64,000 nt of DNA from HGM13233 sp964478515. GTDB taxonomy: Bacteria > Bacillota > Clostridia > Oscillospirales > Ruminococcaceae. A model generated the notes under the pieces. That model searched no databases. It had not been told where the DNA came from and worked only from the letters and a program-made list of their open reading frames with translations. A program made the position numbers and the translations under genes. The stretch covers positions 1 through 64,000 of the forward strand of contig CAYZIL010000001.1 in the NCBI GenBank assembly GCA_964478515.1, read 5' to 3'. Positions 7,021 through 15,706 of this stretch are shown piece by piece; the stretch's first letter is position 1; the number at the start of each line of letters is the position of its first letter.

Positions 7021-9768
7021 ATGACAACTAAAACTAAAAAGATTTCTTTGAAAATTGTGCTGAGTCTGCTTGTGCTGGCGGCGCTGGCCGTCCGGCTGGC
7101 ATTGCCTTGCAGCGCTGCACAAGCAGTAGATATATCGCAAAATCCCCGGGTATTGTTTCTCGGCTCGTACAATTACGAATGGGAGAGCGTTCCCAAGCAC
7201 CTTTCGGGTATTACCGACACATTAAACGGCTACGCCATGGTCGACTACGTCTTCATGGACACCAAGCGTCTTGAGTACGAAGACGTCAAGGAGGTCGTCT
7301 ATCAGGACATTTTGTCCCGTTCGGAAAGCCGGCCCTTTGACTATGTTATTGCGGCGGATGACGCGGCGCTGATGTTCGTGCTGGAATACAAGGACGAATT
7401 GTTTTCCGGCATACCGGTCGTTTTCGAGGGGATTAACGACGAAGCTTTTGCCTACCGGGCTGCCGAGGACCCGCTGATTACCGGCATTGTCGAGACCTTC
7501 CCGCTGGAGGAAACCATCGCGCTGGCCTTGAACATCAATCCGGACGCCGCCCAAATTGTGGGCATAACCGACGACACCGTTTCCGGTCAGGGTTCGACAA
7601 CGCAGTTTTTTGACTGTCAGAAAAGCTTTCCGGACCTGACGTTTTCAACGCTCGACTGTTCTCAACTGACTTGTGCAGAAATCGGCGACGCGCTGGCTGG
7701 CTACACTAACGACACGATATTGATATATCTCATGATGACCGTAGACGCAAATGGCAACACCTATTCCCACACCGAGGCCACGGAGTATACGACCTCCTGT
7801 GCCAACATTCCGGTTTACAAAGCGGACGAGCTGGGGCTGGGCGTAAGCATATTGGGCGGCGTTATGGTTTCCTACCACGATATGGCAAGCGCCGCTGCGG
7901 CCATAGTTCTGGCCCTGGCGCAAGGCGGGGATATTTCGGACTACCCTGTGCAGACTGCGCCGGTCTTCTGTGCGTTTGACGCGGCTGTCATGGCTCGTTT
8001 CGGCATCACCAAAGCGCAGGTAGCCGCTGCCTACGGCGGCAAAATTGAATACGTCAACGACCAACCGTCTTTTTTCCAAATCCATAAAAACGTCATCATT
8101 CCCTCAGGCATAATAATAGCCCTGCTCATCGCCTTTTCCGTATTTGCATTGCTGGTCCTTCGCAGCAGAAAAAAGGTTGTGGCACAGCTGGAAGACCGCG
8201 AGCGCGGTCTTAACAGCTTGCTGGAAAACATCCCCGGCGGGCTCGCCATCTACCGTATTCGCAAAGTAAGCAAGGACGCAATTGAAACGCTGTACTCAAG
8301 CCAGGGCATTCCCAAGCTCAGCGGCCGCACAATGCAGGAGTACCAGGAATGGATAAAAGGCGGGCTTTTTGAAAACACCGTCAGCGAGCAGGACCTTCCC
8401 CGCTTTTTAGAGACAATTTCTGCCTGCGTTCCCGAAAAGAAACCGTTTTACCTCAACTACAACCTTAAGCACAAGGACGGCTCGCTGGTGTGGGTGTCCC
8501 TTTCTGCGGTCTGGGGTTACGACGAAAAAGACGGCAGCCGCGTATATTATGCCGTCTATCTCGACATGTCCGAACAGAGAAAAGCGCAGCAGGCACAGCG
8601 TGAGGCCATGCAGGCAAAAGCCTCAAACGACGCTAAAAGCGACTTCCTGTCGCGAATGAGCCACGATATCCGCACGCCTCTCAACGCGGTGTTGGGCTTT
8701 ATAAGTCTCGCGCTGGACGAACCAGACATACCTGCCGGAGTGGCGGAATATCTGGAAAACATTGATGTTTCCAGTAAGTATCTGCTCAACCTAATCAACG
8801 ACGTTCTTGACATGGCTAAAATAGAGAGCGGCAAGGTTGCGCTGCACGAAAAAAGTGTCGACGGTCCGAAATTCCTCAACAGCATCGCCAGGGTTTTTCG
8901 GGCACAGGCCGCGGAAAAAGGCATAAAACTCATCACCGATTTTTCCGAGTCCGCAACGCCGTGGGTCATGATGGACGAGCTGCGCAGCCGCCAGATATAT
9001 GCCAACTTGCTCTCCAATGCCATTAAGTTTTCTCAAAGCGGTACCGAAATTCGCTGGACGGTAAAGGACACACCGAGCTCGCCCGATACCATGCACATGC
9101 TCTGCACTGTAAGCGACCAGGGCTGCGGTATTCGCTCGCAGGATTATGAGCGCATTTTTCAGTCGTTTGAACAGACCGAAACAGGCGTCGGCGCCGGCGG
9201 CACCGGCTTGGGTTTGCCGATAGTCAAAAACCTCGTAGAGCTTATGGGCGGCACTATACGGGTTGAAAGCGAGCTGAACGTGGGCACAACTTTCACGTTT
9301 GAGCTGGACCGGAAACTCGGCCAGCCGCAGGAGGAAACACACCCCGCTCTCAGCAGCAGCTCCGTCTCGCTGCGCGGCCACAACATTCTGCTGTGCGAGG
9401 ACAACCACATCAATACTATTGTTGCAAAAAAACTTCTCGAAAAGGCCGGCTGCACTGTCGATACTGTTGAAAACGGCAAACTGTGCGTCGACAGGTTCAA
9501 AGCAGCCGCGCACAACGAATACGACGCAATTCTAATGGACATCCGCATGCCGGTAATGAACGGCTTGGGCGCCGCGGCCGCCATCCGCGCGCTTAAGCGC
9601 CCAGACGCAAAAACCGTTCCAATTGTCGCCATGAGCGCCAACGCTTTTGAGGAGGACGTGAGGCAGAGTCTCGCGGCCGGTATGAACGCACACTTGAGCA
9701 AGCCCATTGACCCTCAGGTCTTGTACCACACGCTTGACGCTCTGATTCTCCACCAAAAAAAAGACTGA
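7021..9768 (+). CDS. Hybrid sensor histidine kinase with ABC-substrate-binding-like sensor domain
   Basis: The protein has 915 residues. The ATG at 7021 is chosen over an in-frame TTG at 7003 because AAAGGA sits seven bases upstream. Residues 1-35 form a signal peptide. About 40-340 resemble the ABC transporter substrate-binding family (PF04392-like) often used as extracytoplasmic sensors. A membrane helix spans about 358-381 and a PAS-like domain about 395-515. The phosphoacceptor His548 lies in SHDIRTPLN; the ATPase domain has the N box LLSNAIKF, DQGCGI and GGTGLGLPIV. The C-terminal receiver has Asp840 (ILMDIRMP) and Lys894 (LSKP). No HPt or partner regulator is encoded next to it. Expression is probably controlled by the upstream GEMM-like riboswitch. 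Confidence 0.93.
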   Translation: MTTKTKKISLKIVLSLLVLAALAVRLALPCSAAQAVDISQNPRVLFLGSYNYEWESVPKHLSGITDTLNGYAMVDYVFMDTKRLEYEDVKEVVYQDILSRSESRPFDYVIAADDAALMFVLEYKDELFSGIPVVFEGINDEAFAYRAAEDPLITGIVETFPLEETIALALNINPDAAQIVGITDDTVSGQGSTTQFFDCQKSFPDLTFSTLDCSQLTCAEIGDALAGYTNDTILIYLMMTVDANGNTYSHTEATEYTTSCANIPVYKADELGLGVSILGGVMVSYHDMASAAAAIVLALAQGGDISDYPVQTAPVFCAFDAAVMARFGITKAQVAAAYGGKIEYVNDQPSFFQIHKNVIIPSGIIIALLIAFSVFALLVLRSRKKVVAQLEDRERGLNSLLENIPGGLAIYRIRKVSKDAIETLYSSQGIPKLSGRTMQEYQEWIKGGLFENTVSEQDLPRFLETISACVPEKKPFYLNYNLKHKDGSLVWVSLSAVWGYDEKDGSRVYYAVYLDMSEQRKAQQAQREAMQAKASNDAKSDFLSRMSHDIRTPLNAVLGFISLALDEPDIPAGVAEYLENIDVSSKYLLNLINDVLDMAKIESGKVALHEKSVDGPKFLNSIARVFRAQAAEKGIKLITDFSESATPWVMMDELRSRQIYANLLSNAIKFSQSGTEIRWTVKDTPSSPDTMHMLCTVSDQGCGIRSQDYERIFQSFEQTETGVGAGGTGLGLPIVKNLVELMGGTIRVESELNVGTTFTFELDRKLGQPQEETHPALSSSSVSLRGHNILLCEDNHINTIVAKKLLEKAGCTVDTVENGKLCVDRFKAAAHNEYDAILMDIRMPVMNGLGAAAAIRALKRPDAKTVPIVAMSANAFEEDVRQSLAAGMNAHLSKPIDPQVLYHTLDALILHQKKD

Positions 9769-10068
9769 GGACTTTCCGCGGCAGAAAATTCGGCAAGCCA
9801 TTATTGAGCGTGAGCTTTTTGAATCACTCAAGCCTTCCCGCAAGCGCCCTGTCGCCGGTTCTCCTTATTTGCCGCTGTTCCGGCGCGTTTCGCGGCAACA
9901 GCTTTCTGAGCAGTATTGCGCGCCGACGGCAAAATTACAGCGCCTGCGCTGTCGGCCAAAACAGCACTGCCGATATATTTCCGGCAGCGAAACAGCAAAC
10001 GGCACTTTAGACGCCGTGTCAACACGAGCGGCGGCTCAACCGCAAGGTTGACAGCAGCGTCGAATATT
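9769..10068. other. Intergenic stretch without a recognised gene
   Basis: No convincing coding frame is seen. GTCAAC (10018-10023) and GTTGAC (10046-10051) can pair around a GCGG/CCGC hairpin, giving a small stem-loop upstream of the terminator at 10069. This may be just the 3' untranslated region of the kinase. Confidence 0.3.
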
Positions 10069-10103
10069 GCCGCCGCGTTCAGACCGCGGCGGCTTGCTTT
10101 TTT
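10069..10103 (+). terminator. Rho-independent terminator after the kinase
   Basis: GCCGCCGCG (10069-10077) pairs perfectly with CGCGGCGGC (10085-10093), followed by TTGCTTTTTT. Confidence 0.8.
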
Positions 10104-10113
10104 GTTTACAGCT

Positions 10114-10142
10114 TTGCACTGGACATATGGCGCGTTTATGGT
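10114..10142 (+). promoter_or_regulatory. Possible promoter of the rhomboid-like gene
   Basis: TTGCAC (10114-10119) and TATGGT (10137-10142) are 17 bases apart, just after the previous terminator and about 50 bases before the start codon. The -10 box is weak. Confidence 0.4.
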
Positions 10143-10189
10143 AAAATTATAGCCATCCGGAATAAATTTTCTTAGCTTTGGAGAAATAT

Positions 10190-10861
10190 ATGAACTGGCT
10201 CAACAAACTTGAACGCAAATTCGGCCGCTGGGCTGTGCCGAATTTTATGCTTACCGTCGTTATCGGCATGGCGATAGTGTACGTGCTAAACATGTTCTTC
10301 CCCGCTTACAATATTACGAATTTTCTAGCGCTTATCCCGGCGCAGATAGCCCGCGGTCAGGTCTGGCGGCTAATAACCTTTATATTTATCCCGCCGTCCG
10401 CCTCCCCCGTTTTTGTCGTGTTTGCGCTGTATTTTTACTATTCTATCGGCACGGCGCTGGAAAACTCCTGGGGCAGCTTTAAGTTCAACATCTTTTATCT
10501 GCTCGGCGTTATCGGCGCCATCGTCGCCTCGCTGCTGACCGGTTACGCAACCAACACCTATTTAAACCTGTCGCTCTTTTTTGCTTTTGCCATTCTCTAC
10601 CCCGACACGCAGTTTTTGCTCTTTTTCGTCATACCCGTCAAGGCAAAATACCTTGCCGTCGTCGACGCGGTGTTGTATGTCGTGACTTTTATATCCAGCA
10701 ACAGCTGGTCGACGCGCGCCGCAATAATCGCTGCTCTGGTAAACATTGCCATTTTCTTCGGCGGCGACGTAATTCGGTATATGAAGCGTCAGAACGCCTA
10801 CCGCGCCACGCGCCGCAATTTTAAGCAACAGATGCGCGAGACCGACTGGCGCAACCGCTGA
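10190..10861 (+). CDS. Rhomboid-like membrane protein, probably not a protease
   Basis: The protein has 223 residues. The ATG at 10190 follows GGAG by six bases. The N-terminus (MNWLNKLERKFGRWAVPNFM) is typical of a Firmicutes rhomboid/DER1-like family. About six hydrophobic segments are seen between residues 20 and 195, followed by a basic cytoplasmic tail. True rhomboid proteases need a GxSG motif and a later His; here the equivalent region reads TGYATNTYLN with no such serine. It is therefore best called a rhomboid-fold pseudoprotease. It is a single-gene unit between two terminators; its role is unknown. Confidence 0.75.
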   Translation: MNWLNKLERKFGRWAVPNFMLTVVIGMAIVYVLNMFFPAYNITNFLALIPAQIARGQVWRLITFIFIPPSASPVFVVFALYFYYSIGTALENSWGSFKFNIFYLLGVIGAIVASLLTGYATNTYLNLSLFFAFAILYPDTQFLLFFVIPVKAKYLAVVDAVLYVVTFISSNSWSTRAAIIAALVNIAIFFGGDVIRYMKRQNAYRATRRNFKQQMRETDWRNR

Positions 10862-10865
10862 AATT

Positions 10866-10906
10866 CGGGAAGTTCCGCTGTTTGGGACTTCCCGCTTATT
10901 TTTTTC
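10866..10906 (+). terminator. Rho-independent terminator
   Basis: CGGGAAGT (10866-10873) pairs with ACTTCCCG (10887-10894), followed by a T-rich tract with seven consecutive T. Confidence 0.85.
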
Positions 10907-10925
10907 AAAAAGAGAGGCAAAAAAT

Positions 10926-11870
10926 TTGAAATACGACATCGTCACGCTGGGCGAACTGTTGGTAGATTTTACCGAGTGCGGCCGCTCAGCTGCCGGCATG
11001 CGTCTGTTCGAACAAAACCCTGGCGGCGCTCCGGCAAACGTCGCTTGCGCCGCCGCGCGGCTGGGCTTGAGTACCGCTTTTGTCGGCAAGGTCGGCAACG
11101 ACATGCACGGGCGCTTTTTGCGCGATTGTCTGCTGCGCGAACACGTCGACGTCAGCGCTCTGTTCGAAACTGACGCCGCGTTCACTACGCTCGCGTTTGT
11201 CTCGCTGTCACCAGGCGGTGAGCGCGAGTTCAGTTTTGCGCGCGCGCCCGGCGCCGACACGCTGCTGAGCGCCGCCGAAATCCCGGAAAACCTGCTGAAA
11301 AGCTGCCGCATATTGCACGTCGGCTCGCTCTCGCTGAGCGACGAGCCGGCCCGTGCCGCCACGTTCCACGCCGTGCGCACCGCGAAAAAAAACGGTGCGC
11401 TCATCTCCTACGACCCAAATTACCGCGCGCCGCTGTGGCCCGGTGAGGACGCCGCGCGTCTTCAAATGCGCGCCCTGCTGCCGCTGGCCGACATTGTCAA
11501 GCTGTCTGACAGCGAAACCGAGCTGCTTACCGGCGAACGCGAACCCGCCGCCGCCGCTGCCGCGCTTATTGCCGGCGGGGCGCGCTGCGCGGCTGTGACG
11601 CTGGGCGCAAACGGCGCACTAATACGCACAGACAAATTCAGCGCACTATCCGCGGCCTGCGCCGGCCCCGTAATCGACACTACCGGCGCCGGAGATACCT
11701 TTTTTGCGGCGCTGCTGTACCGCCTGCTCGACAGCGGCCTGCCCGACAGCGCTGACGCTCTCGCCGACTGCGGCCGCTTTGCCAACGCCGCGGCGGCGCT
11801 GCGTGTCGGCAGGCGCGGCGCAATTCCGGCAATGCCGACGCTCGCCGAGGTACGACAGCTGCTTGGCTGA
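10926..11870 (+). CDS. Fructokinase-like PfkB family carbohydrate kinase
   Basis: The protein has 314 residues, a usual length for the family. It would phosphorylate a sugar, most likely fructose to fructose 6-phosphate, in the cytosol. PfkB signature 1 is seen as NPGGAPANVACAAARLG (about residues 31-47) and signature 2 as DTTGAGDTFFAALLY (about 251-265), the latter holding the catalytic Asp. The start is TTG, preceded by AGAGAGG. No other sugar genes are adjacent, so exact substrate is inferred from similarity to bacterial fructokinases. The frame's codons are very rich in G and C. The gene ends before a terminator shared with trpS. Confidence 0.85.
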   Translation: MKYDIVTLGELLVDFTECGRSAAGMRLFEQNPGGAPANVACAAARLGLSTAFVGKVGNDMHGRFLRDCLLREHVDVSALFETDAAFTTLAFVSLSPGGEREFSFARAPGADTLLSAAEIPENLLKSCRILHVGSLSLSDEPARAATFHAVRTAKKNGALISYDPNYRAPLWPGEDAARLQMRALLPLADIVKLSDSETELLTGEREPAAAAAALIAGGARCAAVTLGANGALIRTDKFSALSAACAGPVIDTTGAGDTFFAALLYRLLDSGLPDSADALADCGRFANAAAALRVGRRGAIPAMPTLAEVRQLLG

Positions 11871-11913
11871 GGCGCCCGCCGCCGCTGCGCTGCCTATTAC
11901 AAGTGAAAAATAC

Positions 11914-11955
11914 AGCCCGCCGCAGTAAACACCTGCGGCGGGCTCAACTGTTTAT
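11914..11955. terminator. Bidirectional terminator between the fructokinase gene and trpS
   Basis: GCCCGCCGCAG (11915-11925) pairs perfectly with CTGCGGCGGGC (11933-11943). A T-containing tract follows on the + side and TATTTTTC follows on the minus side, so it can serve both converging genes. Confidence 0.8.
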
Positions 11956-11995
11956 TTAACTGTCTTTTGGCACAAGCTGACTATATTGCCGACCT

Positions 11996-12994
11996 TCAGC
12001 GCGGGCGCTCGACAAAGCCCACCTTTTTGTAGACCTTGCGCACCGTCTTGCCGGCAACCGCTTCCGCCTTTTCGGCGCTGTCGCGCAGCACGCATTCCAA
12101 ATACTGCTTGTCGGCAAGTATGCGGCGGTATTCCTCCTGCACCGGCCTCAACGAGTCGGCTACCTGCTCGCCGACGGCGAGCTTAAACTCGCCGTAGCCG
12201 CGGCCGCTGAACTCGCTTTGCACCTGCGCCGCCGTCTTGCCGCACAGCGCGCCGTATATTTCAATAAGGTTGGTGACGCCGGGCTTGTCCGCGGCGGCGC
12301 GCACCTCGCTGCCGCTGTCGGTGACGGCGCGCTTGAATTTGCGCACTATCGCGTCCGGCTCGTCGGTCAGCATTATTTTGGCATTTTCGTTTTCGTCGGA
12401 CTTGCTCATTTTACTTGTCGGGTCCTGCAGCGACATCACCCGCGCGCCGACTTTGGGGTAGTAACCGTCCGGCACTGTAAAGACGTCGCCGTAGATACCG
12501 TTAAAGCGCAGCGCCACGTCGCGCGCGAGCTCGAGGTGCTGGCGCTGGTCGGAGCCAATCGGCACAAGGTCGGCGTTAAAAAGCAAAATGTCGGCGGCCA
12601 TAAGCACCGGGTAGGTGAAAAGGCCGGCGTTGATGTTTTCGGGGTGTTTTTGCGACTTGTCCTTAAACTGAGTCATGCGCGACAGCTCGCCGAATTGAGT
12701 GTAGCAGCCAAGTATCCAGGACAGCTGCGCGTGCTGCGGCAGGTGACTTTGAATGTACAGCAGCGATTTTTTCGGGTCAATACCGCAGGCCAGCAACAAT
12801 GCTACCGACTCCTGGCACTGACGGCGCAGCGCGGCGGGCTCGCGGCGCACGGTCAGCGCGTGCATGTCGACCACGCAGTAGACGCACTCGTACTCGTCCT
12901 GCATGTCCCGCCAGTTGCGCAGCGCTCCTATATAGTTGCCGAGCGTGAAGCCGCCGGTGGGCTGAATGCCGCTGAATACGCGTTGTTTGTCCAT
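11996..12994 (-). CDS. trpS: Tryptophanyl-tRNA synthetase
   Basis: The 332-residue class I synthetase charges tRNA-Trp. The N-terminus FSGIQPTGGFTLGNYIGAL carries the HIGH-equivalent TLGNY, and the KMSKS loop is present as SKMSKSDEN (about residue 193). The length is standard. AAGGAGATGACCACAAA precedes the ATG. It is transcribed from a promoter that lies back to back with the gltX promoter. The short C-terminal tail is not unusual. Confidence 0.97.
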   Translation of the reverse strand: MDKQRVFSGIQPTGGFTLGNYIGALRNWRDMQDEYECVYCVVDMHALTVRREPAALRRQCQESVALLLACGIDPKKSLLYIQSHLPQHAQLSWILGCYTQFGELSRMTQFKDKSQKHPENINAGLFTYPVLMAADILLFNADLVPIGSDQRQHLELARDVALRFNGIYGDVFTVPDGYYPKVGARVMSLQDPTSKMSKSDENENAKIMLTDEPDAIVRKFKRAVTDSGSEVRAAADKPGVTNLIEIYGALCGKTAAQVQSEFSGRGYGEFKLAVGEQVADSLRPVQEEYRRILADKQYLECVLRDSAEKAEAVAGKTVRKVYKKVGFVERPR

Positions 12995-13027
12995 TTTGTG
13001 GTCATCTCCTTAATATTGTCGAATTTC

Positions 13028-13056
13028 ATTTTAGCGCAATTGCCCCGCCGCGTCAA
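13028..13056 (-). promoter_or_regulatory. trpS promoter
   Basis: On the minus strand TTGACG (13056-13051) is followed after 17 bases by TAAAAT (13033-13028). Its -35 box directly abuts the gltX -35 box. Confidence 0.7.
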
Positions 13057-13085
13057 TTGACAAAGCCGCGCGTCAAGACTAATAT
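13057..13085 (+). promoter_or_regulatory. gltX promoter
   Basis: TTGACA (13057-13062), a 17-base spacer and TAATAT (13080-13085). There is no gap between this -35 and the divergent trpS -35, which together form the palindrome GTCAATTGAC. Confidence 0.75.
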
Positions 13086-13119
13086 ATTTAGTGTAAATAA
13101 ATATTTTAAGGATAACGCT

Positions 13120-14571
13120 ATGTCAAAAGTCAGAACCCGCTTCGCACCGAGTCCCACCGGCTATATGCACGTCGGCAACCTGCGCACCGCGCTTTACGCC
13201 TATCTGCTGGCAAAAAAAGACGGCGGCAGTTTTATACTGCGCATTGAGGACACCGACCGCGCCCGCTACGTTGAAGGCGCCGTCGAGCTTATTTATAAAA
13301 CGCTCACAGACACCGGCCTGCTGTGGGACGAGGGCCCCGACTGCGGCGGTGAGTACGGCCCCTACGTTCAGAGCGAGCGCATGGGTTTGTACCTGGAATA
13401 CGCAAAACAGCTGGTTGAAAAAGGCGCCGCCTACTACTGTTTTTGCGACAAAGAGCGTCTGGAAAAGCTGCGCGCCGAACAGCAAGCGCGCGGCGAACTG
13501 CACGAGCGCTACGATGGTCTGTGCTCACACTTAAGTCCGCAGCAGGTCGCGGAAAAGTTGGCCGCCGGCCTTCCCTACGTCATTCGCCAAAAGATGCCGA
13601 GCACGGGCACAACCGGCTTTGACGACCTTGTCTACGGCCATATTGAAGTCGACAATTCCGAGCTTGACGACCAGATACTTATCAAAGCCGACGGCATGCC
13701 CACTTACAATTTTGCCAACGTCGTCGACGACCATCTAATGGGCATTACCCACGTCATTCGCGGCAGCGAGTACCTCTCTTCCACACCGAAATACAACCTG
13801 CTCTATGACGATTTCGGCTGGCCGGTGCCGCAGTACATCCACTGCCCGCCGGTAATGAAAAACCAGACCGAAAAGCTCAGCAAACGCAACGGCGACGCCT
13901 CCTATCAGGACCTTATCGCCAAGGGCTATTTGTCCGAGGCAGTTATAAACTATCTCGCGCTGCTCGGCTGGAGCCCCAAGGGCGAGCAGGAGGTTTTCTC
14001 CCTGCTTGAGCTTGTGCAGGAATTTGACGTGGACGGCATTTCCAAATCCCCCTCTATCTTCGACCCGGAAAAGCTGCTTTACATAAACGGCGAATACATC
14101 CGCCGGCTGTCGCACGACGAATTTAAGCAGAAAGCTCTGCCCTTTATTCGCGCCGCCGTCAAGTCTGACATCGACGTCGACGTGCTGTGCGACGCGCTGC
14201 AGCCCCGCACTGAGGTCTTCAGCGATATTTCGGCTAAGCTCGGCTTTATTGACTCTTTGCCGGAATACGACGACTCCCTGTTCCTAAATAAAAAAATGAA
14301 GACCGACGCCGACACCGCCAAACAGGCGCTGGCGCTCGCGCAGCCCGTGCTCGCCGCGCTGCCTGCCGACGAATACGACGTTGAGCATTTACACGCGGCG
14401 CTGTTCGCGCTGATAGAAAAGACCGGCTGCAAAAACGGCTGGATGCTCTGGCCGCTGCGCGTGGCCCTGTCCGGCGTGCCGCTCACGCCCGGCGGCGGCA
14501 TTGAGCTCGCCGCTGTCCTCGGCAAAGAAAAGACTGTCGCGCGCGTTGCGGCGGCGCTGGAAAGACTGTAA
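13120..14571 (+). CDS. gltX: Glutamyl-tRNA synthetase
   Basis: The 483-residue class I synthetase charges tRNA-Glu (and possibly tRNA-Gln, if this organism uses GatCAB). The HIGH-type motif reads PSPTGYMHVGNLRTALY near the N-terminus, and the KMSKS-type loop reads EKLSKRNGD (about residue 250). The ATG at 13120 follows AAGGA; a longer in-frame start at 13057 is excluded because it lies in the promoter. The methyltransferase gene follows three bases after the stop, so the two are co-transcribed. Confidence 0.97.
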   Translation: MSKVRTRFAPSPTGYMHVGNLRTALYAYLLAKKDGGSFILRIEDTDRARYVEGAVELIYKTLTDTGLLWDEGPDCGGEYGPYVQSERMGLYLEYAKQLVEKGAAYYCFCDKERLEKLRAEQQARGELHERYDGLCSHLSPQQVAEKLAAGLPYVIRQKMPSTGTTGFDDLVYGHIEVDNSELDDQILIKADGMPTYNFANVVDDHLMGITHVIRGSEYLSSTPKYNLLYDDFGWPVPQYIHCPPVMKNQTEKLSKRNGDASYQDLIAKGYLSEAVINYLALLGWSPKGEQEVFSLLELVQEFDVDGISKSPSIFDPEKLLYINGEYIRRLSHDEFKQKALPFIRAAVKSDIDVDVLCDALQPRTEVFSDISAKLGFIDSLPEYDDSLFLNKKMKTDADTAKQALALAQPVLAALPADEYDVEHLHAALFALIEKTGCKNGWMLWPLRVALSGVPLTPGGGIELAAVLGKEKTVARVAAALERL

Positions 14572-14574
14572 CGA

Positions 14575-15180
14575 ATGTACGGCAAAAAAGAATTTGACTC
14601 CTGGGCCGTCGACTACGACAGCGACATAAACAGCTGCGACAACGGCTGCTATCCCTTTGCCGGTTACGGCGCCGCACTGAAAACGGCGGCACAGCAAGCT
14701 TTAGGCGGCAGTTCGGTGCTCGACCTCGGCGTCGGCACCGGCAACCTGTCAAAGCAGCTTTATGACGCCGGTCTCGCCGTTACCGGAGTGGATTTTTCTC
14801 GCGGCATGCTTGACGCCGCCGCCGCAAAAATGCCCGACGCGCGCCTGCTTGAGGGCGACTTGAGCGTCGCGCTGCCAAGCTCGCTTGCCGGCGAAAAGTT
14901 TTCCGCAATAGTCAGCGGCTATATGTTTCACCATCTTTGCGCGGCGCGCCAGCTTGAGCTTATTGCCGAGGCACGCACTCTGCTCGCCCCAGGCGGCGTT
15001 ATTGCCATAGCCGACGTCGCTTTTCCCAACCGCGCCGCACTTGAGCGCTGCCGCACAGACGCCGGCGACGAGTGGGACGCCGAGGAGACCTATATTGTCT
15101 ACAGCGAGTTTTCCGGTCAGCTCAAGGAAAGCTCTTTCACTCCCGTTTCGTTCTGCGGCGGCGTGTTGGTCTGCCGCTGA
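14575..15180 (+). CDS. SAM-dependent methyltransferase
   Basis: The 201-residue class I methyltransferase has motif I as VLDLGVGTGNLS (about residues 44-55), an acidic VTGVDFS motif II and the post-motif GYMFHHL. Substrate cannot be told from sequence; small-molecule rather than DNA targets are usual for this size. It starts three bases after gltX and has no strong ribosome binding site of its own, so coupling to gltX translation is likely. The C-terminal 40 residues are short and variable. Confidence 0.85.
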   Translation: MYGKKEFDSWAVDYDSDINSCDNGCYPFAGYGAALKTAAQQALGGSSVLDLGVGTGNLSKQLYDAGLAVTGVDFSRGMLDAAAAKMPDARLLEGDLSVALPSSLAGEKFSAIVSGYMFHHLCAARQLELIAEARTLLAPGGVIAIADVAFPNRAALERCRTDAGDEWDAEETYIVYSEFSGQLKESSFTPVSFCGGVLVCR

Positions 15181-15654
15181 GCTCAAAAGCAATTTTTCTC
15201 GAGAAGCACTGTGCGCTTAACACCGCCGCGCGTCAAACCTAGCTGCCGCTTTTTACAATCATTACCGCGCCCGCAAGGCACGGCGTGCACAAGACCAACG
15301 CGGTCAAAGCCCTGCCCGCACTTAAAAACGCTCCCGGCAACGGTAAACGAGCTGAGCCTTAATAAGAAAAACTGCGCCGTGTTTTTGAACGCGAAGAACG
15401 TTTTTGTTAAAGGGCAAAGGCGACATTTCGGTTTGCTCCTGTCTGCTTAGGACGCACCAATAATCTCTTGCGGTAAAAGGAAAACCTCTTGTCTTTGCGA
15501 GCTTCGCGCCTGCGGCGCGAAGCTCGTTTTCGCACCCGGCGCGCATTGTACCCGAATCGTCGCTAAGTGTCCGCCAAAGCGCATTACCGCACCTACACAG
15601 CAGGCAGTTCTTAAGTCCGGTACTGCGGCCAGAGTTCTATGCTAAAGCAAAAAA
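15181..15654. other. Intergenic region of about 470 bases without a recognised gene
   Basis: Two overlapping short frames exist on opposite strands (15211-15450 and 15322-15546), but neither has a ribosome binding site or a recognisable product. A strong hairpin at 15498-15530 is listed separately. The remainder reads like degraded or non-coding sequence. Confidence 0.4.
15498..15530 (+). terminator. Strong hairpin with T tail
   Basis: CGAGCTTCGCGCC (15498-15510) pairs perfectly over 13 bases with GGCGCGAAGCTCG (15514-15526), followed by TTTT. It is about 320 bases after the nearest + gene, which is far for a terminator of that gene. Confidence 0.6.
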
Positions 15655-15655
15655 C

Positions 15656-15688
15656 AAGTGCGCCCCGCTTTACGCGGGGCGCACTTTT
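15656..15688. terminator. Terminator of uraA, usable from both sides
   Basis: AAGTGCGCCCCGC (15656-15668) pairs with GCGGGGCGCACTT (15674-15686). The + side continues TT, and the minus side continues GTTTTTT, fitting termination of the uraA transcript best. Confidence 0.85.
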
Positions 15689-15706
15689 AACTGTTTTACT
15701 GTGTTA

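Noticed and set aside
15211..15546. Two short overlapping frames on opposite strands
   Set aside because: No ribosome binding site, no family resemblance and mutual overlap; treated as non-coding.
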